The notes under the pieces: generated by a model | Told to the model about the DNA's origin: nothing | The model's input: only the letters and a program-made list of their open reading frames with translations | Database searches by the model: none | In this document: piece by piece, positions 1 to 8,117 of the stretch | Layout: each line of letters starts with the position of its first letter | How positions within the stretch are numbered: the stretch's first letter is position 1 | Program-made: the position numbers and the translations under genes | Assembly (NCBI RefSeq): GCF_028657195.3 | Contig: NZ_JANCPR020000003.1 | Location: 62,001-126,000, forward strand | Reading direction: 5' to 3' | Length of the DNA stretch: 64,000 nt | Source of the DNA: Streptomyces iconiensis | Lineage (GTDB): Bacteria > Actinomycetota > Actinomycetes > Streptomycetales > Streptomycetaceae

Positions 1-112
1 TAACGGCTCAGGTATAGGTGGAGGGCGAGCGGACAGCACCGGGACCGCCCCGGCGTGACACCCCGCGCGACGCCTCGGGCGACAGCCCGGCGCACAGGGA
101 AGTGAGGCCACG

Positions 113-1030
113 ATGGACCTGCTCAACGGGCGGCTGAAGCTGCGGCACCTGGTACTGGTCGCCGCCATCGCGGACCACGGCAGCGTGCTGCGCGCCTCCG
201 AACATCTGCACCTCGCCCAGCCCGCCGTGACCCGAAGCCTCCGCGAGGTCGAAGGCATCCTCGGCGTCGAACTGTTCACCCGCAGCTCGCGCGGCGTGAC
301 CCCCACCGTCTTCGGTGAGGCGTTCATCGAGCACGCGCGCTCCGTACTCGCCGAGCTGCGCAGGGCGGGGGAGCGCATCACAGGGCTCGCCGACGCCGAT
401 GTCGGCACGGTCACCGTAGGGACCCTGCTCGCCGGGTCCGGCATGCTGCTGCCCCGGGCCATCGCCGCGCTCAAGCGTGACAGGCCCGGCATCACCGTCG
501 TCGTTCGCGAGGCCACCTTCGATTTCCATGTGCCTCGCGTCATGGACGGCGAGATCGACCTCATCGTCGGCCGGCTCAACCCCATCCAGGACCAGCCGGG
601 ACTGCGGCAGATCGGGCTGTGCGCCGAACGCGTACGGCTGGTCGCCCGGCCGGAACACCCCGTACGCGACCTGGCAGCACCCACGCTCGCCGACCTGCTC
701 GACCACCCGTGGGTGCTGCCCCTGGAGCAGACGGCGCTGCGCCGCGAACTGACCGGCGCGTTCCGGGCGCAGGGCCTGGAGACCCCCACGAACCTCGTGG
801 AGTGCACCTCGATCCTCACCGTGTGCGCGCTCGTACGCGACACGGACATGATCGCCGCGCTGCCCGAGCACGCCGCGGCCACCGATGCCGGAGTCGAGCC
901 GCTGCCCGTCGAGTTGGAGGGCGTGCACCAGGAGATCGGCGTGACCCTGCCCGACCAGCGCCCCCTGACGCCCTCAGCGCGCCTGCTGCTGCGGCACCTG
1001 GAGGAGCAGGCCCGGCACTACACCGGCTGA
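113..1030 (+). CDS. LysR-family transcriptional regulator
   Basis: A 305-residue protein of normal LysR length. The N-terminal winged helix-turn-helix (about residues 5-65) contains the run 'HLAQPAVTRSLREVE', the family's recognition-helix region, followed by the linker helix and an effector-binding domain (about 90-295) of the periplasmic-binding-protein type. The ATG at 113 follows GGGAAGTGAGG, a good ribosome binding site. LysR proteins usually activate a neighbouring gene in response to a small molecule. The nearest candidate is the MHS-family transporter 435 bases downstream on the same strand, whose upstream region carries a perfect inverted repeat (1413-1432). The ligand cannot be read from the sequence. 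Confidence 0.93.
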   Translation: MDLLNGRLKLRHLVLVAAIADHGSVLRASEHLHLAQPAVTRSLREVEGILGVELFTRSSRGVTPTVFGEAFIEHARSVLAELRRAGERITGLADADVGTVTVGTLLAGSGMLLPRAIAALKRDRPGITVVVREATFDFHVPRVMDGEIDLIVGRLNPIQDQPGLRQIGLCAERVRLVARPEHPVRDLAAPTLADLLDHPWVLPLEQTALRRELTGAFRAQGLETPTNLVECTSILTVCALVRDTDMIAALPEHAAATDAGVEPLPVELEGVHQEIGVTLPDQRPLTPSARLLLRHLEEQARHYTG

Positions 1031-1077
1031 CGCATACCCCTGGTCTCTGTGGCCCCGCTCCCTCGCGGCCCCGGGGT

Positions 1078-1178
1078 CCCGTGTCCGCGTGGCCCCGTGT
1101 CCGCGTGGCCGCGTGGCCCCGTGTCCGCGTGGCCCCGTGTCCGTGTATCGCTGTGTCCGTGTATCGCTGTGGCCCCGT
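1078..1178. repeat. Tandem degenerate 15-16 bp repeats
   Basis: Between the LysR gene and the transporter, GTGTCCGCGTGGCCCC recurs about four times in near-perfect tandem and passes into two copies of GTGTCCGTGTATCGCT. No convincing gene lies in the 435-base gap. Long open frames here arise from the GC-rich repeat and are not believed. The repeat could come from replication slippage; no function is visible. Confidence 0.75.
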
Positions 1179-1412
1179 AGCGACCCGTGGCCATGGTGCC
1201 CATGCCTGGGCGGATCGGGCTGCGACCCGCGTTGGCGGCTGGTCGCGCAGTTCCCGGCGCCCGTGTCGGGCGCGACGTTCCTCGCGGGCCGGGGCCTGTA
1301 TGCCGCTTTGCGACCGTGCCCGCTCGAATACCAATTTCCCGGCCGGCTTTCGGGACGGTATAGCCACTTGGGTATGGCGGGGGACCGTATTCGTATTTGT
1401 GGCCTACGTCGC

Positions 1413-1432
1413 GTGAGCACCACACTGCTCAC
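1413..1432. promoter_or_regulatory. Perfect inverted repeat upstream of MHS transporter
   Basis: GTGAGCA, six bases, TGCTCAC: two perfect 7-base arms ending 33 bases before the transporter start. The position suits an operator. The neighbouring LysR protein is the natural candidate to bind it, but that is inference. Confidence 0.5.
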
Positions 1433-1465
1433 ATCCCTCGACCCCAATGTCTGGTAGGTCCCGCC

Positions 1466-2917
1466 ATGCCCGAAAGACGGAATCCACCCAGTGCGCGCAC
1501 GATCGCCACGGCTACGCTCGCCGGCACCACTCTGGAGTGGTACGACTTCTTTCTTTACGGGACCGCGGCGGCCCTCATCTTCAACAAGCAGTTCTTTCCC
1601 GACCTCAACCCCGCGATGGGCACCCTCGCCGCCTTCAGCACCCTCGCGGTCGGCTTTCTCGCCCGGCCCATCGGCGGCCTCGTCTTCGGCCACTTCGGCG
1701 ACCGGATAGGCCGCAAGAAGGCCCTCGTCGTCTCCCTGCTGCTGATGGGTGGCGGCTCGACCCTCATCGGCCTCATCCCGAACTACGCCACCATCGGCAT
1801 CTGGGCACCGATCCTGCTCGTACTGATGCGCGTCCTGCAGGGGATCGGCCTGGGCGGTGAGGGCGCGGGCGCCGTCCTCATGTCCGTCGAGCACGCGCCG
1901 GGCGGCAAGCGCAACCGCTACGGCGGCTTCCCCATGATGGGCAACCCGGCAGGACTCGTTCTCGCCAACATCGTCTTCCTGGCCACCATGAAGCTCATGC
2001 CGGGGGACGCCTTCCACAGCTGGGGCTGGCGCATCCCGTTCCTGCTCAGCTTCCTGCTGATCGCCGTCGGCCTGGTCATCCGGCTGCGCGTGACCGAGTC
2101 ACCCTCGTTCACCGACGTCAAGGAACAGCGGCAGGTCGTCCGCTTCCCCCTCAAGGAAGCGCTGCGCGAGCGCCCCACCGCGCTCTTCGCGACCGTGCTC
2201 GCCGTCGCGGCCAACTCCGCCGTCGCCTACGTCTTCATGGTCTTCAGCCTCTCCTACGGCACCGAACGGCTCGACTTCGGCAGTACGTTCATGATGCTCG
2301 CCGTGACCGGGGCGGCCCTGCTGTGGTTCGCCACCATCCCGCTATGGACCCGCTTCGCCGACAACCACGGCCGCAAGCGCATGTTCCTCGCGGGCTCCGC
2401 CGCCCTGCTGCTGTGGTGCCTGGCCTACTTCCCGCTCCTGAACACGGGCAGCGCGGGCGCCGTCTGGGTCGCGTTCGCCGGTATGGGCCTCATCGTGCCG
2501 ATCACCCACTGCCTCCAGGGCAGCATCATGGCCGACCTGTTCCCGCCCGCCGTGCGCTACTCCGGCTCCTCGCTCATCGCCCAGCTCGGCGCCATCGCGG
2601 GCGGCGGCTTCGCACCGATGATCTCCTCGGCGCTCCTCAGCTCCACGGGATCCTCCACCGGCATCACCCTCTACCTCGCCGGCGTCTGCCTCGTCAGCCT
2701 CCTCGCGGCCGGCTACCTCTTCCGCGTCGCACCCGAACAGGACCGCGGATGCGACGAAAGCGCCCACCTCCTGAACACCGCCACGACCGACCCGAACGCG
2801 GCCACCGACGCCTCCTCCGCCACCGACGCTTCCTCCGGCGCCGCTTCGGGCGGCGTGTGCGAGGACACGCCGGACGACGGCACGCCCGCGCTGGAAGGGC
2901 TGAAGAGCGGGTCCTGA
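1466..2917 (+). CDS. MFS transporter, metabolite:H+ symporter (MHS) family
   Basis: A 483-residue integral membrane protein with about 12 hydrophobic helices. The start 'TLAGTTLEWYDFFLYG' and the loop 'GHFGDRIGRKKALV' between helices 2 and 3 are signatures of the MHS (metabolite:H+ symporter) branch, whose members carry shikimate, citrate, alpha-ketoglutarate or proline/betaine. 'GIGLGGEGAGAVLM' in helix 4 and 'ADNHGRKRMFLAG' between the halves also fit. The C-terminus (about the last 45 residues) is a Thr/Ala/Ser-rich cytoplasmic tail. I take the ATG at 1466 because the MHS start motif follows it closely; the open frame runs further upstream without a binding site. The substrate is not predictable from sequence alone. 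Confidence 0.92.
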   Translation: MPERRNPPSARTIATATLAGTTLEWYDFFLYGTAAALIFNKQFFPDLNPAMGTLAAFSTLAVGFLARPIGGLVFGHFGDRIGRKKALVVSLLLMGGGSTLIGLIPNYATIGIWAPILLVLMRVLQGIGLGGEGAGAVLMSVEHAPGGKRNRYGGFPMMGNPAGLVLANIVFLATMKLMPGDAFHSWGWRIPFLLSFLLIAVGLVIRLRVTESPSFTDVKEQRQVVRFPLKEALRERPTALFATVLAVAANSAVAYVFMVFSLSYGTERLDFGSTFMMLAVTGAALLWFATIPLWTRFADNHGRKRMFLAGSAALLLWCLAYFPLLNTGSAGAVWVAFAGMGLIVPITHCLQGSIMADLFPPAVRYSGSSLIAQLGAIAGGGFAPMISSALLSSTGSSTGITLYLAGVCLVSLLAAGYLFRVAPEQDRGCDESAHLLNTATTDPNAATDASSATDASSGAASGGVCEDTPDDGTPALEGLKSGS

Positions 2918-2942
2918 GCGGCACTTTCACGGGATGCGCTCT

Positions 2943-2964
2943 CGCGCCCGGGCCCCCGGGCGCG
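2943..2964. terminator. Stem-loop after MHS transporter
   Basis: CGCGCCCGGG, two bases, CCCGGGCGCG: a 10-bp perfect stem 26 bases after the stop codon, followed by the T-containing stretch TCGGCTCCTTT. Probable transcription terminator. The rest of the 465-base gap to 3383 shows no credible gene, only a short palindrome GGGGGCGCCCCC at 3277-3288. Confidence 0.6.
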
Positions 2965-3382
2965 TCGGCTCCTTTCCCGTCACGGAGCACCAAGCATCCA
3001 TACCCCTGGGGTTCTACAAGCGGAGTCCGTACCGCGGTGGGGCCAGACGGAACGTCAGACTTCGGCGTTACGGGAGTCAACCAAGGGTGGGACGACGGCT
3101 CGGCCCCCGCCGCATAGCCTCTGTCCCTGACAGGCGCCGAAGCGGCCAGGGCCAACCCGAAGCGGCCCGACCGGCGCCCGTACGAAGAGACGCGCGTATA
3201 CCCGCCCACTGAGACATCCCGGAACGCTCACCGGAACGGTACGTGGCCGGAATCCGGCCCCGAACGAGGGCGATTGGGGGGCGCCCCCTGCCACGTCCGC
3301 CTCCTCGTACGCCGCCGCTCACGGACCGGCTGTGAGGGCGGAACGCGGCGACATGGCCAACGCACCGTTCAGAGAGGAACCC

Positions 3383-4450
3383 ATGAGCTTGGACAGACGG
3401 CAGTTACTGCGAGGTTCGCTCGCGGCCGGCGCCGCGGCCGTCCCGTTCGGCGCGCTGGCCGCGCCGGCGTACGGTGCCGGAGGCGAGCGGCGGGCAGCCC
3501 AGGCCTCTGGCTTCATGCTGGCGCTGCTGGACGCGAACAACAACGTGATCGAAAACCACCACACCGGAGACATCACCACAGACGCACAGAAACAGAGCTT
3601 TTTCGGAGCCCCGAGGTCGACGTTCTCGACCGGCAGTGGCGCCGACGCTTGGGCCCCGTTGGAGTGCAAGTTCCGGCAGCTCAACAGCGGTGAGTCCGTC
3701 TTCATGGTCTGCGGAGGAACACCGAGCGACGGACGCGTGACGATCCACCGCAAGAGCGACTCGGCAGCGCTCGGCTGGACCCGGGGACTCACGATCTTCC
3801 CGCACTCCCTGGAGTACCTCCAGGCGGCGGACGTCGTCGTCGTGGTGGGCACACGGGGTCTGCCCACTGACCCCGCGGAGGAGAAGACCGGGGGTGTCTT
3901 CGAGCTGTACACGGCCCCCACCAAGGAGGGCCCGAGTTCGTTCCAGAAGGTCCCCGACAGCCAAAAGCCGTTCCGGCAGGCGCACGGCGTCGTCAGGGAC
4001 CAGAACCGGAGCGATGTTGTCTGGATCTACGGAGGCAACAAGCTTGTGGGGTACCGGATTTCCGGGCATCGGGAGACCACCAAGCTCAAAGCGTTCACCC
4101 GCCTGACGGACGAAGGCCAGGAGTGGAAGTTCGAAAACGGCCATGACCTTCAGCCCGACCCGGTGGACACCCAGTTCCTGTGGGCGACAGGCAGCGAATT
4201 CATGTTCAAGATCAACAAGTCCGGGGGAACCCCGCGGGTGGAGTGGTTCCACCGTCTGGGGCTGGTGAAGTCCTTCTCCCGGGACCGTTCGGGCCGCGGT
4301 GTCTGGACCGCCTCCCCTGCGCTCGATCCGGACAACAAGTACGGCACCGACAAGGTCAACTTCATGTGGAAGGCCCAGACCGTCACGGCTCCCCGGCTCT
4401 CCGGACAGGGGGAAAAGCGGATCTACAAGGCTCGGCTCACCGACATCTAG
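3383..4450 (+). CDS. Tat-exported protein of unknown function
   Basis: A 355-residue protein opening with a textbook twin-arginine signal: 'MSLDRRQLLRGS', an Ala-rich hydrophobic stretch, and a likely cleavage site near residue 32 ('APAYGA'). The ATG at 3383 follows AGAGAGGA. The mature part (about 323 residues) has repeated short aromatic-rich strands ('VVWIYGGNKLVGYRI', 'HDLQPDPVDTQFLWATG', 'MFKINKSGGTPRVEWFH') that suggest a beta-propeller or lectin-like fold, but I do not recognise the family. It probably folds in the cytoplasm and is exported folded. A second secreted-protein gene follows after 50 bases, so the two may be co-transcribed. Confidence 0.85.
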   Translation: MSLDRRQLLRGSLAAGAAAVPFGALAAPAYGAGGERRAAQASGFMLALLDANNNVIENHHTGDITTDAQKQSFFGAPRSTFSTGSGADAWAPLECKFRQLNSGESVFMVCGGTPSDGRVTIHRKSDSAALGWTRGLTIFPHSLEYLQAADVVVVVGTRGLPTDPAEEKTGGVFELYTAPTKEGPSSFQKVPDSQKPFRQAHGVVRDQNRSDVVWIYGGNKLVGYRISGHRETTKLKAFTRLTDEGQEWKFENGHDLQPDPVDTQFLWATGSEFMFKINKSGGTPRVEWFHRLGLVKSFSRDRSGRGVWTASPALDPDNKYGTDKVNFMWKAQTVTAPRLSGQGEKRIYKARLTDI

Positions 4451-4500
4451 GTTTCCTGACCGGTCCGGACCCCTCGGACCCTTGCCGAAAGGGAAGATCT

Positions 4501-4962
4501 GTGAAGACCCGCTTAGCCAAGACGTTCACCGGCGCCGCCTTCGGTGCGGCGCTCTGCCTCGGCCTGGTCGCCTCCCCGGCGTCGGCCGCGGAACGCCCCG
4601 ACCACTGGGACAACGGGTACGTCCCGTACGCCAACGGCCGCGTCGCCGATACGGACGCCGCCCTCGGGGCCGTCGCCTCGGTCGGTGTGGAGTGGGAGGG
4701 CTACAAAGTGAGCCTCTCCGGCACCGTGTGGGACCGCGCCGCCGACGGCTACGGCGTGCGCATGGAGGTGGGCTACAACTGGGAGAACGGTTCCACCTGG
4801 GAATGGACCACCCGCATCTTCGGCAAGGCCGAGGGGGGCAACGGGGACTCCAAGTCCAGCAGCGCGCATTCCAAGGCCGGAGTGAACGTCAAGGACCTCA
4901 AGGTGCGGGCCTGCACCGTCAACAGCAGCAACAAAGTGGTGAAGTGCAGCGCGTGGACCTGA
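4501..4962 (+). CDS. Small Sec-secreted protein, unknown function
   Basis: A 153-residue protein starting at GTG 4501 after a GAAAGGGAAG binding site. It has a Sec signal peptide: basic 'VKTRLAK', a hydrophobic core, and 'SPASAAE' giving cleavage near residue 29. The mature 124 residues contain strands rich in Trp/Tyr ('YGVRMEVGYNWENGS', 'TWEWTTRIFG') and two cysteines near the C-terminus that could form a disulphide. It lies 50 bases after the Tat-exported protein and is followed by a strong terminator, so the two may form a small secretion operon. Family not recognised. Confidence 0.85.
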   Translation: MKTRLAKTFTGAAFGAALCLGLVASPASAAERPDHWDNGYVPYANGRVADTDAALGAVASVGVEWEGYKVSLSGTVWDRAADGYGVRMEVGYNWENGSTWEWTTRIFGKAEGGNGDSKSSSAHSKAGVNVKDLKVRACTVNSSNKVVKCSAWT

Positions 4963-4976
4963 CCACGCGAACGCAA

Positions 4977-5009
4977 GCGGCCCGCTCCTCCCCGTGGGGA
5001 GCGGGCCGC
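4977..5009. terminator. Strong GC hairpin after secreted-protein gene
   Basis: GCGGCCCGCTCC pairs with GGAGCGGGCCGC around a short bulged apex, 14 bases past the stop at 4962. Just downstream, GTACGAAGGGGAGGG occurs twice as a direct repeat (5014-5028 and 5044-5058). The facing gene (5159-5740) is on the opposite strand, so this hairpin may stop transcripts from both sides. Confidence 0.7.
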
Positions 5010-5158
5010 GACTGTACGAAGGGGAGGGGCGGGGGCCGCGCTCGTACGAAGGGGAGGGCGACGCCCGGCACGGGCTGGGGGGCGCGTGCCGGGCGTCGGG
5101 TTGGGTGGTTTGCTGCGAGCGGTCGGTTGGTCGGGGAACGTCGGTCGGCCGGGGTCCG

Positions 5159-5740
5159 TCAGGCCCGATGGTGTGGGGCGTGGGGATCCGGTGTCGCGAT
5201 GGGCGGACTGCTCGGTGCCGGGGGCACGGGCGCTTCGTCGGCCCCGGGAGTGCTGGTGGCCCCCGGTGCGGTACCTGCCCGGGGCTCCGTACCGAGACCG
5301 GCAGGGCCGGTCGGAGCCGGAGGCGGCATCGCGCCGGCGGCCGGGGCGGCCGGGGTCGCGGGAGCCGCTGCCGGCTCCGGATACCTCCGGCTGTGCGCCG
5401 CACTCCGGAAGGCCAGCGCCAGGCCGAAGAGCCCGGCCGCGACGATGAGGAACGCGGCCCAGCCCGGCATCACCAGCGCCAGCAGCAACCCGACGGTGAG
5501 GGCGAGTGCGCCACCCCCGTAGAGGGAGGCGGTAGCGGCACCCGCGTTCATCTTCACCGCGCGGCTGCGGGTCTGCTCACGCACTTCGGCGCGCAGTTCC
5601 TCGCGCACCTCCGCGCGCAACTCCTCCCGGACCACCTTGAGTTCGTCCCGGACGACGCGTGCCATCGGCTCGGACAGGTCTCCCGCCGAGGCCGTGCCAC
5701 GGGGATCGCCCGCCCTCGGATAGATCGCCTTGTCACTCAT
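5159..5740 (-). CDS. Holin-X-like (holin superfamily III) membrane protein
   Basis: A 193-residue protein. Residues about 5-40 are polar with the early motif 'GDLSEPMARVVRDELKVV', followed by an amphipathic, probably coiled-coil segment with the 8-residue repeat 'REELRAEV' in tandem. Two hydrophobic helices follow ('ASLYGGGALALTVGLLLALV', 'WAAFLIVAAGLFGLALA'), then a Pro/Ala/Thr-rich tail of about 70 residues. This is the layout of the actinobacterial Holin-X/phage-holin-like proteins common in Streptomyces chromosomes, whose role is not established. I chose ATG 5740: the open frame extends 88 residues upstream but that part does not resemble protein. Confidence 0.8.
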   Translation of the reverse strand: MSDKAIYPRAGDPRGTASAGDLSEPMARVVRDELKVVREELRAEVREELRAEVREQTRSRAVKMNAGAATASLYGGGALALTVGLLLALVMPGWAAFLIVAAGLFGLALAFRSAAHSRRYPEPAAAPATPAAPAAGAMPPPAPTGPAGLGTEPRAGTAPGATSTPGADEAPVPPAPSSPPIATPDPHAPHHRA

Positions 5741-5946
5741 GGGCGCCGAGTACCCTCTCGCGGCACACTGACGCATCCCGCACAGCAAAGCCGGCGCCCC
5801 TGCCCCGGTTCCCAACTCCTCGGCCCCGAAAGGCGGTTCCGAGGCGAACCAGCGGTTCGCGATCAGGCCGCGATCAGGTCGCGATCGAGCCCGGGCGCAC
5901 CGGACCCTCGCACGGAACGGGGGAGCAGGCCCGGACGCAAGCCAAG

Positions 5947-5993
5947 CGTCAATTAGCTGTTGACGACTCTCGATCGTCAACTTACGCTTGACG
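5947..5993 (+). promoter_or_regulatory. Leaderless promoter with two identical palindromic operators
   Basis: Two copies of CGTCAA-N7-TTGACG occur at 5947-5965 and 5975-5993, offset by exactly 28 bp, the second ending one base before the start codon. The right arm of the first copy (TTGACG, 5960-5965) doubles as a -35 box. After 17 bases TACGCT (5983-5988) can serve as -10, which places the transcription start at or next to the ATG at 5995. No Shine-Dalgarno is present, so the mRNA is probably leaderless. Binding to these sites would block the promoter directly. Confidence 0.7.
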
Positions 5994-5994
5994 C

Positions 5995-6699
5995 ATGAGT
6001 CCACTAGACATCAGCCTCGCCGACCTGATCGCCCGCCTCGACGAGGAACTCCCCAACACCGACCAACTGGCCCGCATCAGCGAGGCGCGACTGCGCGCCC
6101 AGACCCTTTCCGACCTCGGTGACCAGCTCATCGACCACTACGTCAGCAAGGCCAAGCAGACAGGCGCCTCGTGGACCGAGATCGGCGACGCCATCGGGGT
6201 GTCCAAGCAGGCCGCCCAGCAACGCCATGCACCCGGCCCCTTCCAGCGGTACACCAACCTGAACCGGCACAGCATCGTGCTGGCACAGGAAGCCGCCCGA
6301 ACGCACAAGCACGACTCCATCGGCACCGAACACCTCCTGCTCGGCCTGCTCGGTGAACCGCAGGGCCTGGCATACGAGGTGCTGATCGCGAAAGCCGAGT
6401 CTGAGCAACGCGTCCGCGACGCAATCGAAGAAGTGATGCCGCCCGCCGGGGAGAAGGCGCTGCGGGGCCACATCGCATTCCGGCCGGAGAGCAAGGAGGC
6501 CATCGAGCAGGCGCGCCGCGCGTCGGTCGACCTCGATCACGACTGGGTCGGCACAGAACACGCGCTGCTGGGCCTGATCCGCGTCGAGGAGAGCCGAGCC
6601 GCGCAGGTCCTGCGCAACCTCGGCTTCACCTCGGACGAGCTGCGCGAGACGATCAGGACCGAGATCACCCAACGGTCCGCCGAGCGCGACGAGCGGTAG
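5995..6699 (+). CDS. HTH plus double Clp-N domain protein
   Basis: A 234-residue protein with no ATPase domain. Residues about 40-75 ('GASWTEIGDAIGVSKQAAQQRH') form a helix-turn-helix. Two Clp amino-terminal (double-Clp) repeats follow: 'AQEAARTHKHDSIGTEHLLLGLL' near 90-115 and 'DLDHDWVGTEHALLGLIR' near 170-195. Clp-N domains bind substrates or adaptors of ClpC/ClpA proteases. Here one is joined to a DNA-binding domain, so the protein may be a regulator whose stability or activity reports on the Clp system. Two identical palindromes sit in its own promoter and suggest autoregulation. Start ATG 5995 is set by the promoter; no binding site precedes it. Confidence 0.85.
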   Translation: MSPLDISLADLIARLDEELPNTDQLARISEARLRAQTLSDLGDQLIDHYVSKAKQTGASWTEIGDAIGVSKQAAQQRHAPGPFQRYTNLNRHSIVLAQEAARTHKHDSIGTEHLLLGLLGEPQGLAYEVLIAKAESEQRVRDAIEEVMPPAGEKALRGHIAFRPESKEAIEQARRASVDLDHDWVGTEHALLGLIRVEESRAAQVLRNLGFTSDELRETIRTEITQRSAERDER

Positions 6700-6817
6700 C
6701 GGAGCGACCGGTCGCCCGCCACCGAGGACCAGGGCGGCACGGCGTGCCCACCCGACCCGGAAGGGTGCGCTCGTGCCGCCGGCCCCGCCCGGTGTCACCA
6801 AAAGCCTCGTAGCGCAC

Positions 6818-6939
6818 GGGCGGCAGACCCGGCGGCTTCGACGGGGCTGAAGTACAAGCGCCGCCGCAACGAAGTCGAGCGCACCGACGACGCTCTCCAG
6901 CACTTCCGTGCGCTGGCCACGGGGCACGACAAGCGGGCC
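6818..6939 (+). pseudogene. IS5-like transposase C-terminal remnant
   Basis: Two fragments in adjacent frames match the tail of IS5-family transposases. 'GGRPGGFD' is read in one frame. One shift later comes 'KYKRRRNEVERTDDALQHF' followed by 'RALATGHDKRA', against the usual pattern of a GRPPGFD-like segment, 'RRNVVER', 'FRALATRYDK'. The catalytic domain and any terminal repeats are missing. Nothing else in 6700-7223 looks like a gene. The remnant marks an old insertion site next to an AT-rich stretch and orphan small genes. Confidence 0.55.
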
Positions 6940-7223
6940 GATTGCCGTTGCCTTCGGCGCCGGCAGCCCCCCATCACACCGTCACCGCACGCCGTTCCCA
7001 GCAGGCCCACCGCCATCACTGTGGCATCAACGGAGGCAGGCCCACCGGCTACCGGCTTATGAACCGCACTGTACCGACGAGAGCGAATCCGAGCGGCTGA
7101 TCAACCGTGCGAAGGGGCCGCCGGCGAGAGGCCGCGCCCATTGCCAGGGGGAGTACGCCGCCCGGCACCCTGGCCGCTGCCGCCGTACGTCTCTGACCCC
7201 GCACCTGACATGCCGGACTGTCC

Positions 7224-7523
7224 TTAGTAGCCGAGGTCCTTTTGCTCGGTGATCAGGCGACCGGCGATGTGCAGGTTGCCGTCGGAGTCGAGCACCGCGA
7301 TGATCTTCTTCGTCCGGCCGTGGTGGGTCGTGAAGTAGATCTTGTCCGCCTCCTGAGAGGTGGAACAGTTCGTGTTCACGGCCAGCTCAATGCTCACCGG
7401 CGAGCTGATGAGCACGTCCTTCTTGGGGGAAGTCGGGTAGATCTGGTTCTGCCGCAACTGGATGCGGCCGTGGGTTTCTCCCTCTTTCCAGTCCGACGCC
7501 AGTCCGAGATCAATGTCAGGCAT
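7224..7523 (-). CDS. Hypothetical 99-residue protein
   Basis: A soluble 99-residue protein starting at ATG 7523 behind GAGAGGA. It is less GC-biased than its neighbours and has normal amino-acid variety ('IELAVNTNCSTSQEADKIYF', 'HGRTKKIIAVLDSDGNLHIA'), consistent with a beta-rich fold. The segment 'LDSDGNLHIAGRLI' looks like a hairpin ending a small barrel. No signal peptide or membrane helix is present. It lies between a transposase remnant and an AT-rich promoter region, so it may have been acquired. Family not recognised. Confidence 0.7.
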   Translation of the reverse strand: MPDIDLGLASDWKEGETHGRIQLRQNQIYPTSPKKDVLISSPVSIELAVNTNCSTSQEADKIYFTTHHGRTKKIIAVLDSDGNLHIAGRLITEQKDLGY

Positions 7524-7619
7524 GAGGCTTCCTCTCAAGTCCCGGCGGGCCGTATCCCTGCTCATGGGCCGCAACCGCGTCGTTCCGTGCGTGCAGCCCG
7601 AACAAGACGCGCCCGCTCC

Positions 7620-7765
7620 CCAATTGGGAGATCTTCCCTATTCGGCTGACATATGACATCACCCGAATGAGTTGAGAATATACAGCTTTTGACTACCCGT
7701 CAGCATAGAGCTGTGCAAGTGCTTTTTTTCTGGACCATCAGGAATGCTCCTTCAGCGCACTCCAG
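7620..7765. other. AT-rich patch, putative promoter region
   Basis: This stretch is far richer in A/T than the rest of the window. It contains ACATATGACATCACC, GAATATACAGCTTTTGAC and a run of seven T (in GTGCTTTTTTTCTGG). It lies upstream of the minus-strand gene at 7224-7523 and of a small plus-strand frame at 7790, and probably holds a promoter for one or both. The base composition suggests foreign origin. Confidence 0.45.
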
Positions 7766-7789
7766 GGGCGTGTGCGAGGAAAGAGGCAC

Positions 7790-7915
7790 GTGTCAATTCA
7801 ACGTGCAGGAGTGACAGGTGAACTGGCGGCCCTGACGAATACCTTCGACGAGGCGCGAATTCCGGAGCCGCTCACTGACCCGTCGGACCTGCACCAGTAC
7901 GGCGACGGCGGTTGA
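7790..7915 (+). CDS. Possible 41-residue peptide
   Basis: A short frame from GTG 7790 preceded by GAGGAAAGAGG, a strong binding site. It reads 'VSIQRAGVTGELAALTNTF' and continues to a C-terminus 'LHQYGDGG'. The composition is protein-like and it follows the AT-rich patch, but it has no recognised family and could be a fragment of a decayed gene. The bases after it, to 8117, show nothing convincing. Confidence 0.3.
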   Translation: MSIQRAGVTGELAALTNTFDEARIPEPLTDPSDLHQYGDGG

Positions 7916-8117
7916 GGTGAGAGGGGCGGCGGGCTGTTCGCTGGGTCTGTGGTGTGGGGACGTTGATGGCGCGCGCGGTGGACGGCTGGCCAGCGGTTCG
8001 AGGGGCCACCTCCGGTGGTGCTGCGCAGCGGAAGGCATCCGGTCTGCGTCCCCAGGCAGCCGACACAAGGCCAACTCCCGGCTGTCACGGGTGGTCGCCG
8101 GCCCGCAGTAGCTTCTC

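Noticed and set aside
1078..1178. Possible coding repeat protein
   Set aside because: Frames through the repeat have no binding site and encode only Arg/Pro/Gly/Val runs on several frames at once.
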